A stretch of DNA of 64,000 bases from NCBI RefSeq assembly GCF_003711515.1, contig NW_021167079.1:7248385-7312384 (forward strand), read 5' to 3'. The stretch's first letter is position 1, and each line of letters starts with the position of its first letter. The position numbers and the translations under genes were made by a program. The notes beneath the pieces were generated by a model. It was not told the DNA's origin and ran no database searches. It saw only the letters and a list, made by a program, of their open reading frames with translations. This DNA is from Sodiomyces alkalinus F11 (Eukaryota; Ascomycota; Sordariomycetes; Glomerellales; Plectosphaerellaceae). Below are positions 54,056 through 64,000 of the stretch, one piece after another.

Positions 54056-57000
54056 ATGGGCCGGACGTCCAAGTTCACCTTCCCGGTGCCTGGGAAGAAG
54101 CCGAAGAACAACCTGCCGCCCATCATCTCACCTCCCATGTCGAAGGTCCAAAAAATCCTGGGCAACGCCGAAATCAATATTGAGTCGCCACGGTCATGGG
54201 ACACCTTGTCCGCCTCCGGCATCAGCGTGTCTGTGTCAGATCACGGCAGCACTGCGAGTAGTCACCACGGCGGACAAGACAGGCATTTTTCAGGCAACGG
54301 CAACGGCAACAGGAACGGCAACGCATATGACAACGCCAATGGTGCCTCGACGTGGGAGGTAGAATCCGAGACCGTCCCAATGCACCTCCATCCCTCCACC
54401 GCCGCCGCTGCCACCAACACCAGACACTCGAGAATGGTGTTTCCCGGTGAAGGGGGTTCAATGCACGATGCCATGTCCGACACGTCCAGCGTATCCCGCG
54501 CACGGTCCAATTCGACCCTCAAGTCGTGGTACGACAAGTCCAGGGTGCCGCTTTCCGTCTCGCAGCAGACGTCCTCATCCGCCATTGCCAAGGGTGTACC
54601 GGCCAAGGCGAGCCAGCTGTTGGACGTGGACGGTACCGGCTTCAATGCCCCGCGTCCTTCCAACCCGGCGAACACGACCACTACCACATCGAACAAGAAG
54701 ACAAAACGCCCTTCGAGGTTGGACTTTGCCAGCTTCATATCAAGCCACCTTCACCATCGCGATTCCCTCGCCGACGACCGTTCTGCCCAACCGTCACCGT
54801 CACCGTCACCGTCCCCGAACCAAGTCTCTTCCCCCAATAGTCTGCCATCACCCGATCATCGGAGGTCACTGAGGAGGTTGGTCCGGAAGCCGACTCGGGA
54901 ACGGCTCGCCGAGCTTCCCGGAGATGATCAGAACTATGACTACCGGGACTCTCAGAATCGACCCAGGACGGGCGCCACTCAGATGCACGGCATCCTCAAC
55001 GCAACCGCCCACAGCGCCAACTCGCCGCAAGACCTGTACAATCATTACGAAGAGGCTGCGTTCCGTCAAGTGGCCGAGCTTCCCGCGTACGATGCTCCGC
55101 CGACAATACGAGAAGAAGACGACGACAGCGCATGGACGACCCACGACACCTCGCTTGCTCGTGCACATGTGCACGCAAAGTCGCCGACCGACTCCTCCGG
55201 GTCCAGACCACTACGATCACCCTCACATCCTAACCGTGACATCCACCGGTTTCCCACCACCCACGGCACAAACAATACCCATGCGAACCCCGTCATCCGC
55301 GAGCCGCAGCCAAAGCACCAGGCGCAGACGCAGACGCAGACGCAGACCCAGCCGCACCACGATGATCGACGCGACTCAAAAATCTCATACCCTGGAACTT
55401 CCACCCAGTCCGCCTCCGCCGCCGGTTCCATCCTCTCCCGGTCCCGCCAGCACAAGGGCAACGGGGCTTGGGACAATGACTATGCCTCCAGCCTGACCAG
55501 CGTGTCGAGCCGCCACACCAAGACGTCCCGGGCCTCCAAACACACCAGCCAGAGCCTCCCCGACTCGGAACGCCAGGAACGCAGCGTGCTGTCGCTCTCG
55601 TCCGACTCGGAGGGCGACGAAGAGGTGGAGGTGGAGCCGGACAGCCCGGCCGAGACGGCGTCCAAGTTAGCGCGGTCTATTTCGAGCATTGGCCAGTCGT
55701 CCAGGGATTTGTCCGGAGGTGATAAAAAATCGAAGCGGGCGAGTTTTGCGACGACCAATACGTATCTCACCATTCCGAGTAACAATAACACTACCATTAC
55801 CAGTAACAACGGCAACCCCAACGCCAACAGTCCATCGCCACCGAGGACAACACCGACGACGACTACCAAGCCCACCGCATATCATAACGGGCGTCGTCAA
55901 ACCTACTCGCCTCCCCGACCCGGCCCGCGGTCTTCATCGCGCATGTCCGCAGCAGCATCGACAATCATCAAATCGACCGCCACCACGCCACCAGAAGCCG
56001 ACGCACAAGAACCCCTCAGCCCAACCTCGATGCATTTCTACTACGTCCGCTCAGAACCAGTAGTCACCTCGGAATCCAACGAAGGCGCCTCGTCATCGTC
56101 GTCGTCAATACGCGACAGCAACCCGCGTTTCATGGCCGTGACGCGGCAGGAACAGATGCTCCTAGCCGCCCTACGCACCAAGCGCGCCATGATGCGGGAG
56201 AATAACAACAGCCCCCCTGACGCCGTGGCCGAACTAGAGGGTCCCCTCCCCGAAGGGACGGCGTATGGACATAGCCACACGTCTTCGCAGGCCACGATCC
56301 GCGGTCCTGCGGCGGGGGATGAGAAGCCGTTTCTGCATCAGTCGCAGGCTCGCCCGCTCCGGCATCAGGGGTCGGGCACTTCGACAGGGACGGTCAAGTT
56401 CGAGCCGCGAACTTCCACGACGGCGACACCGACACCGACACCGCCACCGTCGTCATCAACGGTAACAAAACCGAAAAAGCGCGACTCTGCCCGGTCGTCC
56501 TCCCGTCTTTCGAACCGTTCAGCGGAGACCATATCACCAAAAACCAAGCCGGCATCGACGCGACCAAGCCCCGGGCTAGGCGACTTCGGCTTCGACCACG
56601 TCGACGAAGAAGACGAAGCCGACGACAGCGACGGCTTCTCCCACAAACGCCGCGACAGAGTCGCCATGGCAACGCAGACGACCGACAACCCGCGCCAGGG
56701 GAAAACGGGACCGACCACCCAGGAAACACGCCGCGGGTCATCCTCGTCCGGCAAGCCCAGGACGTCGCTCCCGCCACCTGGACCTCCGCCGGCGGTCCTC
56801 CCGGACCCGCCTCCCAGGGCGGCGCCTCGCGAGAAGAGGGTCGTGGCCCGCGAATCGAGAACGAGAAAGGGACATGGCGTTCCGAGGCCGGATTCGCCTA
56901 TTTCGGCTGCCGCGTGGCCTGTCCCGCCGGTTTCCACTCCTGCTTGTCGGGCTGTGTCGGTGGGGGGGAGACTGACCCCTGCGGATACGGCGCGGAGGAA

Positions 57001-57067
57001 GGCTGTGCGGTTGAGTGCGGTTGGGGGGCCTGGGCCTGAAGTTGGGTGGTGGGGGGATGATGGTTGA
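54056..57067 (+). CDS. Large Ser/Thr-rich disordered protein of unknown function
   Basis: A single exon of 1003 residues with a good start context (CACCATGG) and the high GC third positions of a real gene. It opens MGRTSKFTFPVPGKKPK and then is mostly disordered: Asn-Gly repeats (NGNGNRNGNAYDN), Ser-Pro repeats (PSPSPSPSPN), Gln-Thr repeats (QTQTQTQTQ), Thr and Asn runs. Three islands look conserved: the start to about residue 60 (PPMSKVQKILGNAEINI), PSRLDFASFISSHLH near 225, and a helix (RFMAVTRQEQMLLAALRTKRAMMREN) near 690-715, the best candidate functional segment. Many Ser-Pro sites suggest phosphorylation. No enzyme domain is visible. It may be a fungal regulatory or scaffold protein; I cannot name it. 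Confidence 0.75.
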   Translation: MGRTSKFTFPVPGKKPKNNLPPIISPPMSKVQKILGNAEINIESPRSWDTLSASGISVSVSDHGSTASSHHGGQDRHFSGNGNGNRNGNAYDNANGASTWEVESETVPMHLHPSTAAAATNTRHSRMVFPGEGGSMHDAMSDTSSVSRARSNSTLKSWYDKSRVPLSVSQQTSSSAIAKGVPAKASQLLDVDGTGFNAPRPSNPANTTTTTSNKKTKRPSRLDFASFISSHLHHRDSLADDRSAQPSPSPSPSPNQVSSPNSLPSPDHRRSLRRLVRKPTRERLAELPGDDQNYDYRDSQNRPRTGATQMHGILNATAHSANSPQDLYNHYEEAAFRQVAELPAYDAPPTIREEDDDSAWTTHDTSLARAHVHAKSPTDSSGSRPLRSPSHPNRDIHRFPTTHGTNNTHANPVIREPQPKHQAQTQTQTQTQPHHDDRRDSKISYPGTSTQSASAAGSILSRSRQHKGNGAWDNDYASSLTSVSSRHTKTSRASKHTSQSLPDSERQERSVLSLSSDSEGDEEVEVEPDSPAETASKLARSISSIGQSSRDLSGGDKKSKRASFATTNTYLTIPSNNNTTITSNNGNPNANSPSPPRTTPTTTTKPTAYHNGRRQTYSPPRPGPRSSSRMSAAASTIIKSTATTPPEADAQEPLSPTSMHFYYVRSEPVVTSESNEGASSSSSSIRDSNPRFMAVTRQEQMLLAALRTKRAMMRENNNSPPDAVAELEGPLPEGTAYGHSHTSSQATIRGPAAGDEKPFLHQSQARPLRHQGSGTSTGTVKFEPRTSTTATPTPTPPPSSSTVTKPKKRDSARSSSRLSNRSAETISPKTKPASTRPSPGLGDFGFDHVDEEDEADDSDGFSHKRRDRVAMATQTTDNPRQGKTGPTTQETRRGSSSSGKPRTSLPPPGPPPAVLPDPPPRAAPREKRVVARESRTRKGHGVPRPDSPISAAAWPVPPVSTPACRAVSVGGRLTPADTARRKAVRLSAVGGPGPEVGWWGDDG

Positions 57068-57782
57068 GGGACATATTCCCTTTTCTTACTTTTTTCTTTT
57101 TTCTTTTTTCCGCCCCTTATTTTTTTTAATCGGGTCTCCACGCTGAATTGACATGTGGTGACTGGGGTTCCTCGTGGGCGACGCAAAGGACGGAACGTAT
57201 TGTTTGATTATTTTTTATATTTCCTTTGTTATTCTGCAATGTTTTCAACCATTACACCCATCTTATCATGGCCTGCATAACCAGCCAGGGGGGGGCCAAC
57301 GAGCTTGACGCCACGGGTGCTGCAATATCGCACCCTATTTCTTTGCATGACACTGTACTCTTTCTATACTACTCTTGTGATTATCTAGTGTATTAATACC
57401 GCCACAGACATGAAGGGGAGGGACACTATGGATGGGGATAGGATAGGGGTGGGGGGGAAGAGGTACGGGATATATGGACGCAATAACAAAGGAAGAATTC
57501 ACCTACATTATAGACAAACGAATGTATGGACGGTCACCGGCCTACTTGCAACACAAACATGTTAAAGTGATGTGCAAATAGAGATCTCTCGTTGAAACGA
57601 GGTAATGGGGGTTGTACCGAGTAAGTAATGTACAGAATCTGTTGATACAATCACTATTTCTGTTCCTTCGCCCTCAACCTTCGTTGACCGCCTCATTTTG
57701 ACAGCCTGGCTTGGGATTATATGTCCCATAGCTTGTAAAGCCATATAAACTTTCGGATATTGCCCCTTCTTTGGGTGAGTTC
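57068..57782. other. Convergent 3' spacer
   Basis: T-rich and TTTTCTTTT runs near 57080-57130, then AT-rich DNA. It carries the 3' ends of the disordered-protein gene and the stomatin-like gene. No gene was seen. Confidence 0.5.
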
Positions 57783-59118
57783 TTATTTGTCCTCGGCCGC
57801 CTTGTCAAAGCTCTCCAAAACAGTCTCCTTCAAGTGTTCGGCCTCACCGCTCCCATCCTCCTTCTCAGCGATGGCGGCATTCGCACCCTCGCCATCCCGG
57901 TGCTGTCCCTGAACGATCCTCTTAGCCGCAGCCCTGGCCTGCGCCTCGCTGACCTTGCCAAAGACGCCAAGGCCAGTAGCAATCATGCCGCCAATATCGC
58001 CCACATTGCCAGGCACCACGACAGCCGTGCTCTCCTTCGCAAGGTTAGAGAAAGCATCGACATACTTCTCCGCCACGGAAAGGCTCACGGCGCTCTGCGC
58101 AGCGTCCTCCCCGGCGGCAATGCTGCGAGCGACGGCATCGATGCCGGAGGCGGTAGCGCGGGCGCGTAGGAGGATGGCCTCGGCCTCGCCGGCGGCGCGG
58201 TTGATCTTCTCGGCCTTGAGGGCCTCGGAGGCCAGGATCACGCTCTGCTTCCTGCCCTCGGCGATGTTGATGGCCGACTGGCGCTGGCCCTCGGAGTCGA
58301 GGATCTCGGCGCGCTTGGACCGCTCGGCGGTGACTTGGCGGTGCATGGCCTCGACGACGCCGGCGGGGGCGTGGATGTCGCGGATCTCGTAGCGCAGGCA
58401 GGTCACGCCCCAGGCTTGGGCGGCTTCGTTGATGGCGGCGGTGATGTTGGTGTTGAGGGCGGCGCGCTCCTTGAGGACGTGGTCGAGGGACAGTTGGCCG
58501 ATTTCGGAGCGCATGGTTGTCTGGGCGAGTTGGGAGATGGCGTATTCGGCGTCTTCGACTCCGTAGCTGGGAAGGGGGGGAGGAAGAGAAGTGTCAGCAA
58601 CAACGGTCGATTGTGTTTCTCGTCATTTGAGCCCAGGAGAGGCTTGGCAGTCAGGGAAAAAAAGGAAAGAAGAAAAAAAAATATGCACAACACACGAACC
58701 TCGCCTTGTAAGCATCAAACACGCGGGTATAAAGCACACCATCGAGCTCGAGAGTGACATTGTCGGCGGTAATGGCGCTCTGGCTCGGGATCTCAATGGC
58801 CGCCTCCTTGAGCGACTTGACGTAGGCAATACGGTCCAGGAACGGCACGAGGATGGCGAGGCCCGGCTCCAGGATGCGGTTGAACTTGCCCATGCGCTCG
58901 ACGATCCATGCCGTTTGTTGCGGGACGAAGCGGACGACGGTGTTGGCGGGGAGGGAGGGCTTCTGGAAGTAGGACGGCAGGACCGAGGACGAGCCGCTGC
59001 CGAAGCCGGTGGCGAGGAGGCCTCTTGATGTGGTTTGGAAGTTGCGTGACTGGAGGAGACCGAAGCTGCGCCGGAGCAGCGGCGGGGGGAAGGCCGCCTT
59101 GGTGATCGCCGAGGTCAT
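57783..59118 (-). CDS. Mitochondrial stomatin-like protein 2 (SPFH/prohibitin domain)
   Basis: An inner-membrane scaffold that organises cardiolipin-rich domains and helps protease and respiratory-chain assembly. Exons (minus) are 59118-58700 and 58566-57783, giving 400 residues. I start at ATG 59118, which yields a basic mitochondrial presequence (ITKAAFPPPLLRRSFGLLQSRNFQ). The SPFH domain runs VRFVPQQTAWIVERMGKFNRILEPGL, SQSAITADNVTLELDGVLY, SYGVEDAEYAISQLAQTTMRSEIG, LRYEIRDIHAPAGVVEAM, and the coiled coil AERSKRAEILDSEGQRQSAINIAEGRKQSVILASEA. These are hallmarks of SLP-2, distinct from prohibitins. The C-terminus is variable and ends in FDKAAEDK. The 133-base intron ends in CCCAG at the boundary with the SYGVED motif. 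Confidence 0.93.
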
Positions 59119-59902
59119 CCTTGCTGCATTGGCCGAGGTGACCGGGGCTATGATAGAGATTGGAGAAGGTTGTAGACCGGGGGGAGGCGAGAGGGGGTTG
59201 GTTAGGCCCGGTAGCTCTGCTGTGGACGAGAAGCTATGGAGTAGAAGAAGCTCCCAGCAGCTCGATTCAGTGCTTGTGCTGAGAAAGAAAATCGAATGAC
59301 GCACGTGTCGTCCAAAGGTACGAGGTACGTATCCGTGTAATGTAAGGTACCTTACACGTGTACCTGCCTGCCCTCGGTCCGTGGGTCCCGACTTTTATCC
59401 GTTCTCGCGGATGTACCTGGGTACTTACGTATGAACTCCGAGGCCGCCTCGTATCCAGGAGCCGACTGACTCCAGCGCCCCATTCGTCTCTGTACACGTA
59501 TAGAGTCCTAGGTGCGGTGTAAAATGTGACATCTCGGGACGCCGGACCAGGAAAAGCTGGATGTTCTCCGGTGATGTGGCCAGGCATGGGGACAATGAAG
59601 TCACGACAGTCACATACAACACTCGGCGCTGCACCAAAAGAACGGACACCATGCGTAACATTGTTTCATGACCCCGAGATGATAGAAGAAGAAGAAGAAG
59701 AAGAAGAAAAGACAGGAGACGGAGATCAAAAAGAATACGCTAACAGACCAAATCCCATCCCTACCGTGTCCATTGTCTTTCCTCGCATGCCCCCCACGGG
59801 GCAATAGATGTCACACCCACCACTTCCCACTTCTAGTACTCCACGGCCCAGGCTCGGGAAGCATCATCAGACCTGACACCGAACCGGCCAATACGACCTG
59901 GC
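59119..59902. other. Intergenic region with a GAA repeat and a GGTACC palindrome
   Basis: It holds the promoter of the stomatin-like gene and the 3' end of the MMS2 gene. A perfect AAGGTACCTT lies at 59344-59353, about 230 bases before the stomatin-like start codon in the transcript direction. A GAA microsatellite spans about 59684-59709. Confidence 0.6.
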
Positions 59903-60486
59903 CTACACGTTCTCGTATACGCTGCCCTCGGGCGGCTGGGGAATCTTCTTGTTCGAGGGGGCAGCCATGTACCGCCTCAGCTCTATGAGGGCCGTCTCCA
60001 TGGTGTAGTCCCGCTTCCACTGCGCCAGGCACGGGAGCTGCTTCGGGTCCACCTTGCCGTTGGTGGGGTTGACGCAGGGCAGGTTGACCTGGCTGACGAA
60101 CTGGATGGCGGGGGGCTTGTCGGGGTATTCGGGGCCGCAGTGCATCTTGACCGAGTAGATGCGGTTCTCGTGAACACTCTACAGGAAAGAGATTTCAATG
60201 TCAGGTCAGCTAACGGTTGTGTTGGGAGCGGATGGGACCAAAGGGATTAGAGCAGTACGTGAGGAGGTCCGAGAATGGTACCGTTCCAGTCGGACATGAG
60301 AAGATCTTCGGCATCGTTCAACCCATACGAGCACGCCTCTGTATAGACGCAGAATGTGTTAGGATCATGACGTCTTCCTTTCCATGGGGGATCAAAGAGG
60401 GCTTTGCGGTTACCTGCTCCAAGACCCTTTTCACCCTTCTCGAGCTCCTCAAGGAGCCGGAAATTCCGCGGTACCTTGGCGCCCAT
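59903..60486 (-). CDS. mms2: Ubiquitin-conjugating enzyme variant Mms2 (UEV)
   Basis: A catalytically inactive E2 variant that pairs with Ubc13 to build Lys63-linked ubiquitin chains, used on PCNA in error-free DNA damage tolerance. Exons (minus) are 60486-60414, 60338-60259 and 60178-59903, giving 142 residues, the normal size. The start [20 protein letters not shown] matches the family; the frame extends upstream but adds sequence the family lacks. Conserved pieces follow: [60 protein letters not shown] and a C-terminal [15 protein letters not shown]. The active-site cysteine region of true E2s is replaced, as expected for UEVs. It is the last intact gene before the mutated retroelement. 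Confidence 0.95.
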
Positions 60487-62059
60487 GATGTCGTTTTCGG
60501 TATATTCGTAATTTTGGTATACTATTTTCGCGTATCTGGCCAAAAAGAAGCGAGTGTGATTTGAAGTATGATGGTCGGTGAGGATATTATAGAGTGTTGT
60601 CGAAGAAGAAATGGAAGATATGGAGGTTCACTTCTTGGGTGTGGTGGTTGGAGGGGCAGACAGAGAGACAATAGATAAAGTGATATTGAAGACTGTGGCT
60701 AAGCTGATAGTTGGTATGGGGGGGTGGCTAGGAAAAGTAAAGCTGAGGGTTGCTATGGGTCTACTTTCCGATTAGTCACCCTAACGTCTTTACGAGTCGT
60801 CTCTCTTCCTAATACGCTTTTAATTAATTGGTCGAACTATTTCGCGATCGCGTTAAATTATTTACCTTATCATAAGGAGTATTTCTATTAAGGGTTATTA
60901 TCATAAAGAGTGCTTTTCTATTATTACTAAAAGGAACTTTTATATTATTACGAAGAGTGTTTTTCTCCCCCCTATTATAAGGGTGGTTATCTAAGATATT
61001 TAGTTATATAACCTTAATAAATAGCCCCACAGCAACCCTTAGCTTAACTCTTCGCCTCACTCGGACCCACACCTACCCTTAGCTTAGCTACGGTCTTTAA
61101 TATCAGGTTATCTATAGTCTCTAGACAGAGGGCGAAGGGCAGAAGGTGTCGAATAGACTATAGTCCTTTCGGTTAGGCCCTGTTCGCGAAAGCTTATAAG
61201 ATAGGAGTTTTTTTAGGAGGTTTTTATAAAAGTTATAAACAGAGCTAAGGCGCTATCTTAACACTAGTCCGTGCCCTCGATATATCTTTTTATATAGAAA
61301 TAAGGGAGGTATATCGGGGAAATATTAAGCCGATCCGTGATACTAGGTCAAGTCTTTCGTATATAAAAGACACTACTTTTTTATTAGTAGAAAGTATCGT
61401 GGTAACTACCACGTATATCGATATAGCGGCCCTGGGTTTTATTAGTATAGAGGATATTATAGAAGGGTCATTTTATAACACACCGGATCCGTGCTATAGG
61501 ATATCGATATATCGCCCTTATTATTAGGAATAGCTTTAACATTAGGAATAGCTTTAATATTAGCCTTACTAGCCACGGCACGGCTAACTACAGAGCCTAT
61601 CTTATAAGTTTTCTTATTATTACTACCTTTTAGATACTTATAAGAAATTACGTGTAAATCCTCTTATCTTATAAGTTTTCCTTTTACCGTGATGTCAGGT
61701 GTCTACAGCAGTGGTCATAATAGGCCCCCAGTATAAACCTATAGGAATCCAGGTATACCTAGTCTAAGACCCCTTAAGGCACAAACAAAGCAAGTCATCA
61801 CACAGCAAACAGGATAGTCCCTTAAAGTAAATAAGGTAGCCCTCGAGGAAGCAAATAAGTAGTCCTTGGAGAGCAGAGCGTAGCCTTAAAGAGCGAGGGA
61901 GCCTCCCCTTTAAAAAGGGAGGCCAGCGATTAATCTGACTCTTTAGCTACCCCTACACTTCCCCTATTATAATCCTATCGTGATTATACCTAGTTCCTTA
62001 CTTAACCCTACCTTTTTACTCTTTACGACTACCTATTTAATATTTTAATCGCTCTGCCC

Positions 62060-64000
62060 TTAAGGGCGCGAAGACCGTTAAGGAGAGTTACTAAGATATC
62101 TAACTATCACGAAATAAACGATCCTACCTTCGATTTTGACCAGGCTATTAGCTAGTTTAAGAGATAGCTCCGCGATAGCGAGACCGCCTTTATAGAAAAT
62201 ACCCATGACTACACGGACAGGGAATATAACGGGGATACGCCGGGAACTAACATAGCTCCTGTTTCTACTACTACCTCTACCCCTACACCCGTCCCTATTC
62301 CTGCACCTACTACTGCTTTTATCCTTATCGCTAGCACTACCTCTACTACTAATACTACCCCCGCCCCTCCTATAACCACGACGGGATAGACGTATAACCC
62401 TAATATGCCCCTACACGTAGACGTTAACCTAGCTATACTAACGGAGGAATAACTAGATAAACGCGTTAAATGGATAGAGGTATAGAACCACCGTAAGCGT
62501 AAGCTCGCGTACCTTACTAAGCTAGAGGCGGATACTACCGCCGCTACCGCTACCGCCGCTACCGCTACCGCCGCTACCGCTACCACCGCTATTAATCCCA
62601 CTACTAATCCTAGCCCGGCCGATATTACCCACCGCCGTATAGCCGAACCTCGGCGTCGTATTATCGCGATCCCGCCGGGATCCTAGTATATTCACGATAT
62701 ATCTATAATATTATCTATACACGGATCCGCTATATAGGCTAAGTTTAATTTTCCCCTTCTAAAATAGGATAGCGTATCCTAGGCTAAGTATCGCACGTTT
62801 ATTTAGGAAATAAATCAATAGTTTAACCTAGATTCTTAGTCTTTTCCCACGGACGCTACGAAGAAATACTTTATTATATCGTGCCTCCCCTATTACCTAA
62901 AGGAGCGCTAGTAGGCTAAACTACGATATAAATATAATAGCGATTCTAATAGCGTTAGCTAGGCCGCCCTATAAGCCTAGTTATTCTATTAAGTCGACGA
63001 TAATAACACCCGCCTATAAGAGGTGGCAGTATAGATCTAGAGCGAGTCTATCTTATCTTAGAGAGAGGGCAAGTCTTACGCTAAGTTTATATAGCGGTGG
63101 GAAGCCCTAGAGTCGGAACTACCGGGTAAACTCCTAGACTAGTAGAGGATTTAGATAGTGCTAATAAGGGTACTCCCGCCTATTCGGGACTATATAGTAT
63201 CTATAGGGGTTCCTAAGAATTACTAGGACCTAGTCCCGGCCTATTATAGGGCCGAGGCCTTAACCGTTAATAACGGATTATCTATCGCTCGAATAGACTT
63301 TTAGTCCTCTACCTAATAACGTCGCTTCCGTTCACGTGCCCCCGGATATAGACCCTAGATAACCACCCACGGTTCCGTTAGTGCCCCCGCGTCTGCCCCT
63401 ACGTCCGCGCCTATACCTACGCCTATGCCTACCTCTAATTACCCTATACGCCCTAGATAGTCGTCGTACCTTAACTCTATTACTTACTATAACTATAACT
63501 AAAAGGGATACTACGCCACTATATACCTTAGCCCTTATACTAAAAGGTCGCGTCCGAATAATAATAGTAACCCGAATACCTAACCGGTATCTATATCTCG
63601 CCCCACGGTCGGCCGTGTCACGGGCGAGGTGCCCTAAGAACTATACCCGCCTCGGACTACCCCTACTACTATACTAGTAGGGGCACGCGTTTCCCTTCGC
63701 TAAGGTAGGGAATAGGTGTAGACGTTAGCCCTCCTTAACGGAGGCGCCGATATTAACGTTTTGGATCGGTCCCTTCTAGGACCTAGTTAGGTTCCTAAGG
63801 GGTCCCTGATCCCGGTATTATAGATTACGGAAGGATAAACAAAGATAACTCTAGGATCCACTTATAGGATTATCGTCGCTACCGACTACTAGAGACGTAA
63901 GAAGGTATAACGCGCCGAGTTCTACGTTATAAACCTTATAGGCGCGAAAATTATCCTAGGGAGGCCGTGACTTATAGCCGTTAACCCTAACGTTAATTAG
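62060..64000 (+). pseudogene. Degraded gag-protease frame
   Basis: One frame (codons beginning 62204, 62861, 63950 and so on) stays readable for about 1.9 kb despite many in-frame TAG, TAA and TGA codons. These fall where Gln or Trp is likely, as RIP predicts. It includes DFDQAIS and VDVNLAILTEE, an Ala/Thr repeat, a capsid-like region (ATKKYFIISCLPYYLKER, RWEALESELPGK), and the C-x2-C-x4-H-x4-C spacing at 63485-63526 with every ligand codon now TAC or TAT. The end at 63950-64000 reads ILGRP, TGA, LIAVNPNVN, TAG. It is not functional. The 5' boundary is approximate. Confidence 0.75.
62534..62590. repeat. CTACCG/GCTACC microsatellite in the gag relic
   Basis: Hexamer-based repeats encode an Ala-Thr run in the gag frame. 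The complementary strand stays open by chance because of the repeat. Confidence 0.85.

Larger units (their letters stand above)
60780..64000 (+). mobile_element. RIP-degraded Ty3/gypsy-type retroelement, running off the window end
   Basis: At about 60780 the sequence changes: CpA and TpG become scarce, TpA abundant and TAG/TAA stops frequent, while CpG is kept. This is the usual mark of RIP (CpA to TpA). From about 62060 a single forward frame carries gag-like sequence, a zinc-knuckle fossil and, at the very end, the aspartic-protease-flanking motif ILGRP-x-LIAVNPNVN. The 1.3 kb before gag may contain the 5' LTR and leader, but I could not fix LTR ends; a segment from 61693 beginning TGTCAGG is one candidate. 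Polymerase domains would lie beyond the window. Confidence 0.75.

Noticed and set aside
60487..60543. A 19-residue extension of Mms2
   Set aside because: Mms2 proteins start just before [17 protein letters not shown]; the extension would exceed family length without need.
62209..62601. A 130-codon leftward frame with Val-Ala repeats
   Set aside because: Created by the CTACCG repeat and TAG-rich RIP sequence on the complementary strand of the gag relic.

Overview
The window is nuclear DNA of a filamentous ascomycete, most likely a Sordariomycete and plausibly of the Sordariales/Chaetomiaceae type. Genes are GC-rich and carry few, short introns (about 55-210 bases) with GT-AG ends and CTNAY branch sites. 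Proteins include fungal-only types: a CFEM/Pth11-like receptor, a GPI-type wall protein and a cellular reverse-transcriptase gene. The last 3.2 kb is an AT-rich retroelement carrying the mark of repeat-induced point mutation (RIP). The lineage is inferred from gene style, not from a marker gene.

Layout. 1-14.5 kb: a very large HECT ubiquitin ligase of the Tom1/HUWE1 type (4117 residues by my exon model), then an intron-bearing tRNA-Lys(CUU). 14.7-20.8 kb: a secreted bicovalent FAD oxidoreductase, divergent from a CFEM receptor whose intron holds a GCGTT repeat, then a small protein with a CHORD-like set of zinc ligands. 21-28 kb: a possible 58-residue membrane-peptide ORF, a Pro/Gln-rich GPI-type surface protein, a U1-type zinc-finger splicing protein (WBP4-like, no WW domain) and an unrecognised 538-residue protein. 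A short run of Ns near 28.1 kb is an assembly gap. 30.9-43.6 kb: a secreted M14 carboxypeptidase, a single-copy cellular reverse transcriptase of the rvt family, a dynamin/Mx-type GTPase and a GMPPA-type nucleotidyltransferase. 44.4-48.4 kb: a protein made only of the C-terminal Sec63-like part of the Mer3/HFM1 meiotic helicase, and a UDP-galactose-type sugar transporter. 48.4-54.1 kb has no convincing gene. 54.1-60.5 kb: a 1003-residue disordered protein, a mitochondrial stomatin-like protein and Mms2 (UEV). 60.8-64 kb: a RIP-mutated Ty3/gypsy gag-protease relic running off the end.

The genes do not form an obvious operon-like or biosynthetic cluster. Most are housekeeping: ubiquitin signalling (Tom1, Mms2), glycosylation (GMPPA-type, sugar transporter), mitochondria (stomatin-like), splicing, and secreted or surface functions. 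The observations most worth following are the rvt gene, the stand-alone Mer3-type Sec63 protein, the CHORD-like protein, and the RIP relic with its mutated zinc knuckle and strand-asymmetric island. Exon junctions are my manual calls from splice consensus, reading-frame closure and family alignment from memory; no search or transcript data were available.
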